From positions 49,246 through 113,245 of the forward strand of contig JAOAPR010000103.1 in assembly GCA_025463005.1 (NCBI GenBank): DNA of 64,000 nt. Reading direction: 5' to 3'. Positions 34,083 through 42,894 of this stretch are shown in pieces; position 1 is the first letter of the stretch, and each line of letters opens with the position of its first letter. A program made the position numbers and the translations under genes. The DNA is from Bryobacterales bacterium (GTDB lineage Bacteria > Acidobacteriota > Terriglobia > Bryobacterales > Bryobacteraceae). Under the pieces are notes generated by a model. It was not told the DNA's origin, made no database searches, and was given only the letters and a program-made list of their open reading frames with translations.

Positions 34083-37000
34083 ATGTCTCATTTATTCCGA
34101 ATTCTTGTAGTTACGGTGCTGGGCGCAGCCGTTTCATTCGCACAGGCAGCCCGGAACCGGTATGCGCTGATTCTCGAAGACTCCCCGGTCACTTCCCAGT
34201 TTTCCAAGGAGAGGATGGGACTAGCAGAGGCTGCGAATTACGGGCGGAGCCTGGAACAACGGCAACAATCGGTTCGCGCGGAGCTTGCGCAGCGCCGAAT
34301 CAAGTCGACGGGGTCGGTTACCGCACTGATGAACGCGGTATTCGTGGTGGCGTCCGCGGACAGCGTCGCGGATTTAAAGAATATCCCCGGGGTGAAAGGT
34401 GTTGTGCCGATCCGCACGTATCGCCGCAAGCTGAACCGCGCAACAGCCTTGGTAAATGCTCCCGCGGCATGGAGCGCGGCCGGTGGCGTAGACAATGCGG
34501 GGGCCGGCGTGAAAATCGCAATCCTCGATACCGGCATCGACCAGCAGCATCCCGCGTTTCAGGATGCTTCGCTGCCTATGCCGGCGGGGTATCCGCGCTG
34601 TAACGGCGGCGATTGCGCCTTCACGAACAATAAAGTGATTGTGGCGCGTAGTTATGTCGCGCAACTCGCGGCGGGAAGTTCTTCCGCGAACCCGGCAGCC
34701 GATTCGCGGCCCGACGATTATTCGGCGCGCGATCGCGTCGGTCACGGCACGGCGGTAGCATCCGCAGCGGCGGGACACAGCAACACGGGACTGGTCACCT
34801 TTTCTGGCGTCGCCCCCAAGGCGTACCTGGGAAATTACAAGATTTATGGTTCGCCGGAAGTGAACGACTTCACCACCGACGACGTGATTATTCAGGCACT
34901 GGACGATGCGATCAAAGATGGCATGGACATCGTATCGTTTTCGAGCGGCGGGCCGTCGTTCACGGGAGCGTTGGATACGGGAGCCTCGTGCGGCCAGGAT
35001 CCGGGGGTGCCTTGCGACCTGTCTGCAACGGCGTTCGAGAACGCGGCCAAGGCTGGAATGGTGATCGTCACGGCGGCTGGAAACGAAGGCCAGAACGGTA
35101 ACAACTTCCCGACATTTAATTCCATCTCTTCTCCCGGAGATGCGCCCTCGGTCATTGCCGTGGGGGCGACCACGAACTCGCACACGTTCGTCGAAACGGT
35201 GGACGTGCCGGGCAGAGGTGATTTGCATAACCTGGCTGCGGATCCCGGCGATTCGGTGGTGCCGCCCGGCGTGATCCGCGCTCCGCTGGTGAACGTCTCT
35301 ATTTTCGGGGGCGGGGCGCTCGGTTGCTCGGCCTTTCCGGCTTATTCCCTCGCCGGCACCATCGCACTCATTCAACGGGGCACATGCGGATCGTTGACGA
35401 AGGCGCAGAATGCCGCAAATGCGGGCGCGGCGGGCGTCATTCTGTATCTCGCGGACACTTCGCCCGCCGGGTCGCCGTTCGGGCTGTATTCGCTCGGCAT
35501 ACCGGTGGTCTTGATTTCGCACGCGGATGGCCAGGCGTTGCTGGATTACGAGGCGAGCACTAAGCCCGCGCTGGCCGATATTAACCCGCACGGTATCGAG
35601 ATCGAAGCGGTCAACTCGAATGTGGTGGTCGGTTTCTCGTCCATCGGTCCGTCAGCGGATGCCAACCTGAAACCGGACGTCGTGGCGGTGGGCGGCAACG
35701 CAAACAATGCGGGCAGCATCTACATGGCGACGCAAAAATACGATCCGCTGGGCGATATGTACAGCGCCGACGGATACGCGATCGCCGACGGCACCAGCTT
35801 CGCGACACCTCTGGTGTCCGGCGCCGCGGCGCTGGTGAAACAAAGACATCCCGGATTCACTGCGGCCCAGGTGAGGTCGGCTGTGGTGAACTCAGCCTCT
35901 TCAGACGTGACTCACGACGACTCGGGAACCTCCGTGGATGTGCGCTGGCTGGGCGCGGGCAAACTCTCGGCGGGCGGAGCAGTTGCAGCCAGCGTAACAG
36001 CCGAACCTGCCACCATCTCGTTCGGCTCCATCCAGCCGTCAACAATGCTGCCGCTTACGCGGACCTTCATCATCAAGAACTCCGGCACGGCGAACGTGAG
36101 CCTGGCCTTGGCGGCCACAGCGGCAGGGTCAAACGGCGCGGCATCGGTGATCGTTACTCCGCCCAGCGTGTCTCTGGCTGCGGGCGGTGCCGCGGTGGCG
36201 ACCGTGACGCTCTCTGGATCGGCTCCTGCCGCGGGAGTGTATTCAGGCGGGATTACAGTACAGGGCGGCTCGAACGCGCTGCGCATCCCGTATCTTTTCT
36301 TTGGTCCGAGCGGGGGGGCGGCCAACCTGATGCCGCTAAGCGGTGACTTCTTCGACGGCGTCGTCGGCGGCGGGAGCCCCGACGGCTTGATCTCGATAAA
36401 GGTAGTAGATGCCTTCGGTCTGCCGGTCTCCGGTGTTCCCGTCACTTGGAGCGCAGCATCCGGCGCAAGCGTGTTGAACGGGGACACCGTGACAGATTCG
36501 TTCGGGGTCGCAGGAGCCCAGCCTTTCCTGGGGCCTCAGCCGGGCTCATATTTCTACAGGGTGACAGCGGGGAGCATGCGCTATACCTTTACCGGGTTCG
36601 CGCGCCAGCAACCGGTCATTTCGAGCATTGTGGATGGCGCTACCTTGCAGCCCGGCGCGTTTGCCCCTGGCTCTTACATCACGATCAAAGGATCGGGCCT
36701 GAGCGATGCGACGGACGTTCCTCAGAGCGCGACACATCCGTTGGCCATCGATTTCGTCAGTGTTAGTTTTGACGTACCCTCGGCGCAGATAAGCGTGCCG
36801 GGGCATCTGATCTACGCAAGTCCGACGCAGATCAACGTGGAGGTTCCCTGGGAACTCCAGGGCCAGACAGCCGCGCAGGTGAAGGTGAACGTAAATTTTT
36901 CCCCTAGCAACGTCACTACAATTTCGCTGACCCCTGTCGCCCCCGCATTTTTCGAGGTCGCCGGAAATGTGGCGGCTCGCGATCTGAGCTTCCATGTAAT

Positions 37001-37304
37001 CAACGCCAGCAATCCGGCACAGGCGGGCGCGACCATCCAGCTTTACGCGAACGGGCTAGGCTCGGTAACAAACCAGCCGGCCAGCGGCGATCCCGCCCCG
37101 GCAGGTCCCTTTGCGGAAACGCCAACGCCGGTGGTGACGATCGGAACCCAGCAGGCGCAAGTTCGGTTCAGCGGACTGACGCCGGGTGTCGGCGGGTTGT
37201 ATGCGTTAAACGTGGTGGTGCCGCAGTTGGCTCCGGGTGTCTACCCGATCACGGTTTCAATCGGCGGGCGAACGTCGCCGGCATCCTCAATCGTGGTGCA
37301 TTAA
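34083..37304 (+). CDS. Secreted subtilisin-like S8 protease with PA insert and TIGR03437 C-terminal domain
   Basis: A 1073-aa exported protease. A signal peptide and an I9-like propeptide (about 20-110) come first. The catalytic triad is Asp in VKIAILDTGIDQQHP, His in RVGHGTAVASAAAGH and Ser in IADGTSFATPLVSGAAAL. A PA domain is inserted between His and Ser (CSAFPAYSLAGTIALIQRGTC to VVLISHADGQALL). A beta-sandwich stretch follows the catalytic domain. The final ~230 residues (from VVDGATLQPGAFAPGSYITIKGSGL) match the TIGR03437 domain of Solibacter, thought to aid surface retention or sorting. ATG 34083 is used; GTG at 34074 is an alternative overlapping the previous stop. Confidence 0.92.
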   Translation: MSHLFRILVVTVLGAAVSFAQAARNRYALILEDSPVTSQFSKERMGLAEAANYGRSLEQRQQSVRAELAQRRIKSTGSVTALMNAVFVVASADSVADLKNIPGVKGVVPIRTYRRKLNRATALVNAPAAWSAAGGVDNAGAGVKIAILDTGIDQQHPAFQDASLPMPAGYPRCNGGDCAFTNNKVIVARSYVAQLAAGSSSANPAADSRPDDYSARDRVGHGTAVASAAAGHSNTGLVTFSGVAPKAYLGNYKIYGSPEVNDFTTDDVIIQALDDAIKDGMDIVSFSSGGPSFTGALDTGASCGQDPGVPCDLSATAFENAAKAGMVIVTAAGNEGQNGNNFPTFNSISSPGDAPSVIAVGATTNSHTFVETVDVPGRGDLHNLAADPGDSVVPPGVIRAPLVNVSIFGGGALGCSAFPAYSLAGTIALIQRGTCGSLTKAQNAANAGAAGVILYLADTSPAGSPFGLYSLGIPVVLISHADGQALLDYEASTKPALADINPHGIEIEAVNSNVVVGFSSIGPSADANLKPDVVAVGGNANNAGSIYMATQKYDPLGDMYSADGYAIADGTSFATPLVSGAAALVKQRHPGFTAAQVRSAVVNSASSDVTHDDSGTSVDVRWLGAGKLSAGGAVAASVTAEPATISFGSIQPSTMLPLTRTFIIKNSGTANVSLALAATAAGSNGAASVIVTPPSVSLAAGGAAVATVTLSGSAPAAGVYSGGITVQGGSNALRIPYLFFGPSGGAANLMPLSGDFFDGVVGGGSPDGLISIKVVDAFGLPVSGVPVTWSAASGASVLNGDTVTDSFGVAGAQPFLGPQPGSYFYRVTAGSMRYTFTGFARQQPVISSIVDGATLQPGAFAPGSYITIKGSGLSDATDVPQSATHPLAIDFVSVSFDVPSAQISVPGHLIYASPTQINVEVPWELQGQTAAQVKVNVNFSPSNVTTISLTPVAPAFFEVAGNVAARDLSFHVINASNPAQAGATIQLYANGLGSVTNQPASGDPAPAGPFAETPTPVVTIGTQQAQVRFSGLTPGVGGLYALNVVVPQLAPGVYPITVSIGGRTSPASSIVVH

Positions 37305-37328
37305 GGGCTATGGTATTCTAAGGAAGTT

Positions 37329-37538
37329 ATGGCCATTCCCAACGTCAAACGGTATCGCATCACCAGCCCGGACGGGACCATGTCGGCGTCGCTGATGGCG
37401 GTGTTGCCGAAAGACATCGACGTCACCAAGTATCTCTCCGAGGCTTCTCAGCGCTTTGACTGGAAGGCGTTCCAGGAGGCCCAACAGAAGCAGTTCAAGA
37501 TCCGCGTCGGACAGCAGAAGCAGAAGAAGGCGAAGTAA
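37329..37538 (+). CDS. Small conserved-looking hypothetical protein
   Basis: A 69-aa protein starting MAIPNVKRYRI with an internal SPDGTMSASLMAVLPKDIDVTKYL and a basic Gln/Lys-rich tail (QQKQFKIRVGQQKQKKAK). The start is preceded by AAGGAAG 7 nt upstream, a good ribosome-binding site. It is too short for a domain call. It sits 24 bp after the subtilase gene and is probably on the same transcript. The basic tail suggests nucleic-acid or ribosome contact, but that is speculation. Confidence 0.6.
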   Translation: MAIPNVKRYRITSPDGTMSASLMAVLPKDIDVTKYLSEASQRFDWKAFQEAQQKQFKIRVGQQKQKKAK

Positions 37539-37544
37539 GCCTTT

Positions 37545-38846
37545 TCAGCGCACGCGAGTACGAAGCGTCCGGAGGCTGCGTGTGCCTTCCTGCATCACCT
37601 CGGGATCCGAATCCTTCACCAGCGCTTCCAGGTACGGCTCGCTGTCGCGATCTCCGGAACGGGCCAGCACCACGCTCATCCCGGTTTTCTCATCGCGTGT
37701 GGCGTGGGTCAGGATCGGGTAGATCGCCTGGCGGATTTCGAGATCGCGCGCCAGTTCGGTCAGGAACGCGATCGCCACGTTCCTATAAGCCTTTGTGTTG
37801 AGTGTATTTAGCAGATACTGCAATGGGCTGAATTCACTGATCTGGCGGTTGCCGAGTGAGACGGCCGCGAAAGCCATGGAGACGCGTGCGTTCGCGTTGC
37901 CTTCGGTTTCAAACCCCTTCTCGACAGCCGGACGATCGGCGGAATCCTTAAGCCGGGCCAGACCTTCGGCGGCGGCTCCGCGAAGTGCGGCGTCGCGGTC
38001 ACTCAAATAGCGCAGAAAAACGCCGTGGTCGGCGGGATCCGCGAGCATTGCGAGAGTGGTCAGAGCTTCCCGCCGGACTTTCGGGGTGCGGGCGCGATTG
38101 AGCACATCGCGCACATCGGGGGCCGCACTCTGGTTGCGCAGAATTCCGGTAGCTTCGAGCGCTGCGAGCTGAACCTTTTCATCCAGATCGCGTAACAGGA
38201 AGGCGAGGCCGGGACCGGCGGCGGGGTCGCGGATTTTCTGCAGCGCTATCAGGGATTCGTACATCAGGCGGCCTTCCTTGGAGTTGAGCGCCTCGAGCAG
38301 ATCGGGAATCGCGGCTTGGCCGCGCAGAATACCCAGGGCCCGGGCCGCGTTCGCCCGGCTATCAAGGCTCGCGCCAGCGCGCGCCTGGCGGCCCAGGACT
38401 TCAATCACCGGAGCCGGCACTTCCACGTAGGAATCGATAATCTGGTCGTTGGTATCGGTGAATTTCGCCCGCACGGAATCTCCGGCGCGCTTCAGGCTGC
38501 CCGTGATACCGGTCTTCAGGTAACCGGGAAGATAGACGTTGACCAGACCGTCCGCGGCGCGGATTTGCATTTCGGCGTCGTGGTCGCGTGCGGCTTCCAC
38601 CAGCGCGTCGACCGTCTTGGGTCCGCCGATATCGTCCAGCGCCTTGACCGTCTCCAGGCGAACCGTTATATCGATGTCACGCAGGTAGGGAGCGATCTTG
38701 GGAATCGCTTCTTGGCCCTGCGCCGCCATCTCTCGCACGGCGCGAACGCGCTGGCGAGCATCGCCCGAGTTTTGTTGCTGGTCGGGCTGCGCGGCTTGCG
38801 CAAACGTCAGGATTGCCGAAAAAAGAAGAAGTGTGAGATGTTTCAA
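37545..38846 (-). CDS. Secreted HEAT-repeat protein
   Basis: A 433-aa protein. The TTG start at 38846 overlaps the mqnD stop (TTGA) and gives a clear signal peptide (KHLTLLLFSAILTFAQA); the longer open frame lies over mqnD and is rejected. The body consists of HEAT/PBS-lyase-type repeats, for example ITVRLETVKALDDIGGPKTVDALVEAA, KVQLAALEATGILRN and ALRGAAAEGLARLKD, with Glu/Asp-Ala-Leu spacing. It would be a periplasmic or surface helical solenoid for protein binding. No enzymatic motif is present. Coupled to mqnD in position, not evidently in function. Confidence 0.82.
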   Translation of the reverse strand: MKHLTLLLFSAILTFAQAAQPDQQQNSGDARQRVRAVREMAAQGQEAIPKIAPYLRDIDITVRLETVKALDDIGGPKTVDALVEAARDHDAEMQIRAADGLVNVYLPGYLKTGITGSLKRAGDSVRAKFTDTNDQIIDSYVEVPAPVIEVLGRQARAGASLDSRANAARALGILRGQAAIPDLLEALNSKEGRLMYESLIALQKIRDPAAGPGLAFLLRDLDEKVQLAALEATGILRNQSAAPDVRDVLNRARTPKVRREALTTLAMLADPADHGVFLRYLSDRDAALRGAAAEGLARLKDSADRPAVEKGFETEGNANARVSMAFAAVSLGNRQISEFSPLQYLLNTLNTKAYRNVAIAFLTELARDLEIRQAIYPILTHATRDEKTGMSVVLARSGDRDSEPYLEALVKDSDPEVMQEGTRSLRTLRTRVR

Positions 38847-39685
38847 CGTACAAACTCGAGTGCGACGCGGTGCGGGATGATTCCAGCCTCGTGCCCCATA
38901 TCGAGCAACTTTTGCGCAGCTTTCGGCACGAGCTCCCCACAATCCACGGTGAAGTGGTTGACGTACATGCCCACGAATTTTTCGGCCATGCCGGGGTCCA
39001 GATCGCGGGCAAATTGCATTGCGTAATTCAGCGCTTCCTCGCGATGATCGAGCGCATACTGGATGCTTTCGCGCATCAGGCGGCAGCTTTCCCGGGCGAC
39101 TTCCGGGTGCAAGTCGCGCCGCAGGACGTTCGCGCCCAGCGGCAGCGGCAGACCGTAGGTGTCTTTCCACCAGCGGCCCAAATCGATTATGTTGTGATAT
39201 CCGCTGCGCCCGTAAGTGAGCTGAGCTTCGTGAATCACCAGACCGGCATCGGCGGCATCATTCTGAATCGCTTCGAGGATACGGTCGAAGGGGACCACCA
39301 CGGGTTCGAAATCGGGCTCCATCAGGCGCAGTGTCAGGTAGGCAGTGGTGAGCTTGCCGGGAATGGCGATGCGCTTGCCCTTCAGATCCGCGGGCGCCAT
39401 GGGACGACTCGCGACTACCATGGGGCCGTAGCCGTCTCCGACGCTTGATCCGGCGGCCAGCAGCACGTACTTGTCGGCGACGTAGGGATAAGCGTGGTAC
39501 GAGATCGCGCTCAGTTCGTATTCGCCCTGGCGGGCTTTCTGATTCAGCGTCTGGATATCTTCGAGGACATGCCGGAAGGTGAGCAGAGGGCTGCGGACTT
39601 TCCGAGTGGCCAGTGCGTAGAACATGTAGGCGTCATCGGAATCCGGGCTATGCGCACACACGATTTCGGTGACAGCGGTAAGCAT
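38843..39685 (-). CDS. mqnD: 1,4-dihydroxy-6-naphthoate synthase MqnD-like
   Basis: A 280-aa protein with the solute-binding fold of the MqnA/MqnD family. The N-terminal AHSPDSDDAYMFYAL, the central VIHEAQLTYGRSG, and DTYGLPLPLGANVLRRDL are hallmarks of MqnD, which converts cyclic dehypoxanthine futalosine to 1,4-dihydroxy-6-naphthoate. This points to menaquinone synthesis by the futalosine pathway. The other mqn genes are not in the window. Start ATG at 39685 fits the family N-terminus; the open frame extends 31 codons further without similarity. Confidence 0.9.
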   Translation of the reverse strand: MLTAVTEIVCAHSPDSDDAYMFYALATRKVRSPLLTFRHVLEDIQTLNQKARQGEYELSAISYHAYPYVADKYVLLAAGSSVGDGYGPMVVASRPMAPADLKGKRIAIPGKLTTAYLTLRLMEPDFEPVVVPFDRILEAIQNDAADAGLVIHEAQLTYGRSGYHNIIDLGRWWKDTYGLPLPLGANVLRRDLHPEVARESCRLMRESIQYALDHREEALNYAMQFARDLDPGMAEKFVGMYVNHFTVDCGELVPKAAQKLLDMGHEAGIIPHRVALEFVR

Positions 39686-39747
39686 GGAATTGTAATTCAC
39701 ATGATAACAAGACCAGCGAAGCTCGCGGGCCGATTTGTGCGGAGTTG

Positions 39748-40098
39748 TCAGATGGACGACAGCTCGGTGTGAAGACACGCGAGCGTTTGTTCGAGCGCGG
39801 CGAGGGCTGGCGGGACCTGGTCCAGTTTGTGCGCTCGGCCGAACTGCTCCAATTGAAAGGCTGCGTCGACGGCAGCGCGCGCACCGAAGTTCGCAACCGA
39901 TCCCTTCAATCCGTGAGCGGAGTGCTCGAGCGTCTTGGCGTCGCCGGTGGCCAGCGCCTTGTGCATGTTCTCCAGCTCACGCGGGTACTCGTCCAAGAAC
40001 AGCGCGGCGATCTCCTTGAGCAGTTCGAGATCCCCGCCCACACGAGCCAGCGCCATAGCGCGATCCAAAACCGGTTCCTGCAATTGTGGCCTCATCAC
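39748..40098 (-). CDS. HPt phosphotransfer domain protein
   Basis: A 116-aa four-helix bundle protein of the histidine phosphotransfer type. The phospho-accepting His is in LEHSAHGLKGSVANFGA (the H-x-LKG-x-x-x-x-x-G pattern), with LFLDEYPRELENMHKAL forming the preceding helix. Stand-alone HPt proteins relay phosphate between hybrid kinases and response regulators. No kinase or regulator is adjacent. It lies divergent from, and 106 bp upstream of, the tRNA gene. Confidence 0.9.
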   Translation of the reverse strand: MMRPQLQEPVLDRAMALARVGGDLELLKEIAALFLDEYPRELENMHKALATGDAKTLEHSAHGLKGSVANFGARAAVDAAFQLEQFGRAHKLDQVPPALAALEQTLACLHTELSSI

Positions 40099-40204
40099 GG
40101 ATCCTGTGGTCTTGATGAATCTATCGGCAGTTTGGCGGAACGCTATGATATCCTCCGGGAGAGGGCCACAAGATACTATAGTTCTCCGGCCCTACCCGCC
40201 TCGG

Positions 40205-40280
40205 GCCACCCTAGCTCAGTTGGTAGAGCGGCTGATTCGTAATCAGCAGGTCGCCGGTTCGATCCCGGCGGGTGGCTCCA
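40205..40280 (+). tRNA. tRNA-Thr (anticodon CGU)
   Basis: A 76-nt tRNA with encoded CCA. The acceptor strands are GCCACCC (40205-40211) and GGGTGGC (40270-40276), the discriminator is T and CCA is at 40278-40280. The D arm contains AGCTCAGTTGGTAGAGC. The anticodon stem CTGAT/ATCAG flanks the loop TTCGTAA, giving anticodon CGT (threonine, ACG codons). The T arm is CCGG(TTCGATC)CCGG. Its 3' half from 40236 is duplicated exactly at 43012-43061, which marks it as the integration site of a small element. Confidence 0.97.
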
Positions 40281-40285
40281 TGATT
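40236..40285 (+). repeat. Attachment site copy 1 (50-bp direct repeat, inside tRNA-Thr)
   Basis: Fifty bases from the anticodon loop of tRNA-Thr through CCA and five bases beyond (TGATT) are identical to 43012-43061. The flanking bases differ at both ends (A/C before, T/C after), so this is the full extent of identity. The crossover of tyrosine recombinases often falls in the anticodon loop or T arm of a tRNA, which fits the repeat boundary. The tRNA stays functional because the element restores its 3' half. Confidence 0.92.
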
Positions 40286-40465
40286 TTCAAGTACTTACGT
40301 TTGGGCTTTTTCTCAATCGTCTCACTTGTCTGCATTTTTCTCAGCAAACAAAGTACTTTTGCGACACTTTGAAAATCAGCAGGTAGAGACCGACTCGCGC
40401 TCAGCAGTCTACAACGGCCAATGAGACAAGAGATTCGCGTATGAAACGACAAAGTACCAAGGGAA

Positions 40466-41419
40466 TCAGGGGCCCGATGTAGGCGCAAGCCTTCGATCCG
40501 TGAAATATCCCTTCGCAGAATTCCCTTTGAGCCTCGGATCCCGGTCCGTTCCCAGGTATTCGTCAAGAAAGTCCAGTAGAGCCTGAACTTTAGGTGTCAG
40601 ACGCGAGGGGCTGAAGAAGAGAGCACATAAAGTGATCGGCTCAGGTGTCCATCGGGGCAGAACCGGCGTCAAAGTGTCGCGGACGTCTGGGCTATTCGCG
40701 ATCCACAGGGGCAGAATGGCGACACCAAGTCCACTCGTAGCAAGCTTCAGAGCAACCGCCGGATCGCTGGAAACCACACGAAAGCGAATATCTGGAGTCA
40801 CCGTCTTCTTGCCCCGCGTTAGCTTCCAGGCCCCGGAACCGATGCAGCAGTGAGCGACGAGGTCATGCGGCGTCGCGGGGCTACTGGATGCCTGAAGATA
40901 GCCGGGGCTGGCGAAAAGTCCTCGAGCCGTGCCTGGATAAGGGCGTACACGTCGAGAGGAATCCCTGGGCGCACGCAGCTTGAAAAACACGTCCACGTCT
41001 TCCCGAGGCTCCTGATCCCAACTCGCCGAATAAGGTTCGATCTCCATCCGCAGATCGGGATAGCGTCCGAGGAACTCTCTTAGCAATGGCGCGAATACGT
41101 CGCGGGCCATTGTGACTGGGCACGCTACCTTTATGAGCCCGCTAGGATTCGAGCGGCGGCCTTCGAGCAACGCGCCGCCGTGCCTGAGAGTCTGCAAGGC
41201 CCGTCTGCACGATTGCAGGTACTCCTTCCCGGAGTCGGTCAGAACGAGACCCCTGGGACTTCGCTGAACCAGCAAGACGCCAAGATGCTTCTCCAGTCGC
41301 GTCAATGCCCGGCTTACGGTAGAAGCGGGAACCTTCAACTCTTTTGCGGCAGCTGTCAGTGTGCTCGCCTGAGAGACCGCAACAAATGTACGGACATCGT
41401 TAAGATCGAGGTCATTCAT
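40466..41419 (-). CDS. LysR-type transcriptional regulator
   Basis: A 317-aa regulator with the N-terminal winged helix-turn-helix (TLTAAAKELKVPASTVSRALTRLEKHLGVLLVQRS, key residues AAAKEL, STVSRAL, LE) and a periplasmic-binding-like effector domain. That domain includes GLGVAILPLWIA near residue 230. The substrate-binding part is of the DsdC/GcvA-like short type with a C-terminal extension. It is divergent from the cupin gene, and the gap of 175 bp holds a perfect T-N11-A palindrome at 41459-41475, the expected operator. Likely an activator of the cupin/hydrolase genes and its own repressor. Confidence 0.92.
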   Translation of the reverse strand: MNDLDLNDVRTFVAVSQASTLTAAAKELKVPASTVSRALTRLEKHLGVLLVQRSPRGLVLTDSGKEYLQSCRRALQTLRHGGALLEGRRSNPSGLIKVACPVTMARDVFAPLLREFLGRYPDLRMEIEPYSASWDQEPREDVDVFFKLRAPRDSSRRVRPYPGTARGLFASPGYLQASSSPATPHDLVAHCCIGSGAWKLTRGKKTVTPDIRFRVVSSDPAVALKLATSGLGVAILPLWIANSPDVRDTLTPVLPRWTPEPITLCALFFSPSRLTPKVQALLDFLDEYLGTDRDPRLKGNSAKGYFTDRRLAPTSGP

Positions 41420-41458
41420 AGAGAACTGCGCTCCAGGTTGAGCCTATCACGGTGTTGC

Positions 41459-41475
41459 ACTAGAGCAATTCTAGT
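41459..41475. promoter_or_regulatory. LysR operator candidate (T-N11-A palindrome)
   Basis: ACTAGA-GCAAT-TCTAGT is a perfect 6-bp inverted repeat with a 5-nt spacer. Its core T (41461) and A (41473) are separated by exactly 11 bases, the classical LysR box. It lies 40 bp from the LysR start and 120 bp from the cupin start. TTGCAC-like half-elements flank it on both sides (41455-41460 and 41477-41481). Confidence 0.65.
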
Positions 41476-41594
41476 TTGCACAAATCGTTTCATCGAAGCG
41501 ACGCTATGCAGCATAAATTGGAGTAGGAGATTGCACCGCCATGAAGATCCAAATGATAGGCGGAACAAGAATTGCTCAATACAGGAGAAACAAG

Positions 41595-42116
41595 ATGTCA
41601 ACGGCTCTGCCAACGATTCCACCGGACAACCCGGAACGCACTCTTACGCTGGTGCAACTCGACCAACTCCCTCACATCGGTTTGGTGGGCGATACCTACA
41701 CCATCACGGTGACGGGCGAACAGACCGCTGGACGCTTCTGCGTAATCGATATGCACATCCCGCCTGGCGGCGGACCGCCGCCCCATCGGCATGACTTCGA
41801 GGAGACTTTTATCGTGCTAGATGGCGAGATGGAAGCAACCTTCCGTGGCCAAAAGTCGATCGTACGCGCTGGCGACACGATTAATATTCCCGCCAATGCG
41901 CCGCACCAGTTTCACAATACCTCCGTAAAACCGGTACGCATGCTTTGTATCTGCTCGCCGGCGGGACAAGAAAACTTCTTCCGGGAGGTTGGAGTGCCAG
42001 TCGCCACCCGTGCGACACCTCCGCCGAAGCTCGAGCCTAAAGAACAGGCGGCGTTCATTGATAAAGTGAAGGCCCTCGCACCCAAATATCGCACCGAGCT
42101 CCTTAGAGAGGCATAG
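41595..42116 (+). CDS. Cupin domain protein
   Basis: A 173-aa single cupin. Motif 1 is GGGPPPHRHDFEETFIVLDGEMEA with the metal-binding HRH...E, and motif 2 is IPANAPHQFHNTS with the last His. Related proteins include quercetin-dioxygenase-like and ligand-binding cupins, so it could be a small-molecule dioxygenase; the substrate is unknown. ATG 41595 has AGGAG 7 nt upstream (41583-41587) and is preferred over the ATG at 41541. It is the first gene of the element's plus-strand unit. Confidence 0.88.
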   Translation: MSTALPTIPPDNPERTLTLVQLDQLPHIGLVGDTYTITVTGEQTAGRFCVIDMHIPPGGGPPPHRHDFEETFIVLDGEMEATFRGQKSIVRAGDTINIPANAPHQFHNTSVKPVRMLCICSPAGQENFFREVGVPVATRATPPPKLEPKEQAAFIDKVKALAPKYRTELLREA

Positions 42117-42232
42117 CCGGTGAGGATGAATCACGCAATCCATCCAGCTGATCGCGTGGCGATGGCAGGGATGCGCGCGATGGTTAGCTCCATGAAGGGG
42201 AGTTTGATCCCCATAACCAAAAGAAAAGGTAG

Positions 42233-42850
42233 ATGATGTCTAACCAAAGCAGTAAGCAGTACGAGATGAAAAGTCAGTACACGCCCGAAAACAGCGCACT
42301 TGTTTTGATCGACCATCAAGTGGGAACCCTGACTTTTGTCCATAACATGTCTTCAGATGACTCCCTTCGGAACGCGGTCATGCTGGCAAAAGCCGCGAAG
42401 GCCTATGGCATGCCCGTAGTTCTAACAACCAGCCAGGAAGATCACGTCCAAGGGCCGACCGCGCCCGCGTTGCAGCAAGCGTTGCCGGAGGCCTACAAGA
42501 ACCGGGTCAAGCGTACGGGGATTGTTAACGCATGGGCCGACCCAAACTTCAGCACCGCCGTTCGCGCGACCGAGCGGCGAAAGCTCATCATGGCTGCGGT
42601 CACGACGGATATCTGCCTGATTTTTCCCGCCATCAGCGCAGTGCAAGAGGGCTTTGACGTATTAGCCGTGCTGGACGCCTCGGGGTCGTCGTACGAAGTG
42701 CAGGAGACGCTTGCACGTCGTCGGATGGAGGATGCAGGTGTGGTCTTAACTACAACGAATACCGCGATCGCTGAGCTTGTGCAGGATTGGAGCACTCCTC
42801 AGGGCTCAGAGCTTATTCAATTGCTGATCGCGACGGTGCCAAAGATGTAG
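42233..42850 (+). CDS. Isochorismatase-fold (YcaC-like) hydrolase
   Basis: A 205-aa cysteine hydrolase family protein. The Asp of the catalytic triad is in ALVLIDHQVGTL, a Lys follows in the RVKRTGIVNAW segment, and the Cys is in IMAAVTTDICLIFPA. This Asp-Lys-Cys set and the general length match YcaC-like hydrolases. Family substrates range from isochorismate and nicotinamide to N-carbamoyl compounds and cannot be predicted here. It lies 116 bp after the cupin gene; a second ATG (42236) follows the first, with AAGGTAG upstream. Confidence 0.9.
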   Translation: MMSNQSSKQYEMKSQYTPENSALVLIDHQVGTLTFVHNMSSDDSLRNAVMLAKAAKAYGMPVVLTTSQEDHVQGPTAPALQQALPEAYKNRVKRTGIVNAWADPNFSTAVRATERRKLIMAAVTTDICLIFPAISAVQEGFDVLAVLDASGSSYEVQETLARRRMEDAGVVLTTTNTAIAELVQDWSTPQGSELIQLLIATVPKM

Positions 42851-42873
42851 CGGGGCAAACCATATCCGAGTTT

Positions 42874-42894
42874 TTGTCAGCAGTCTTGTCAGCA
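42874..42894 (+). repeat. Two 9-bp direct repeats near the right att copy
   Basis: TTGTCAGCA occurs at 42874-42882 and again at 42886-42894, a 12-bp period. They lie in the non-coding stretch between the hydrolase gene and the right att repeat. Short direct repeats beside an att core are the form taken by arm-type integrase sites, so they may be a relic of the lost recombination module. No binding evidence exists. Confidence 0.4.

Noticed and set aside
34374..35591. A 405-codon open frame on the minus strand
   Set aside because: It lies antisense to the catalytic domain of the subtilase and is rich in Arg/His with no domain; the triad on the other strand is intact. It is an effect of high GC.
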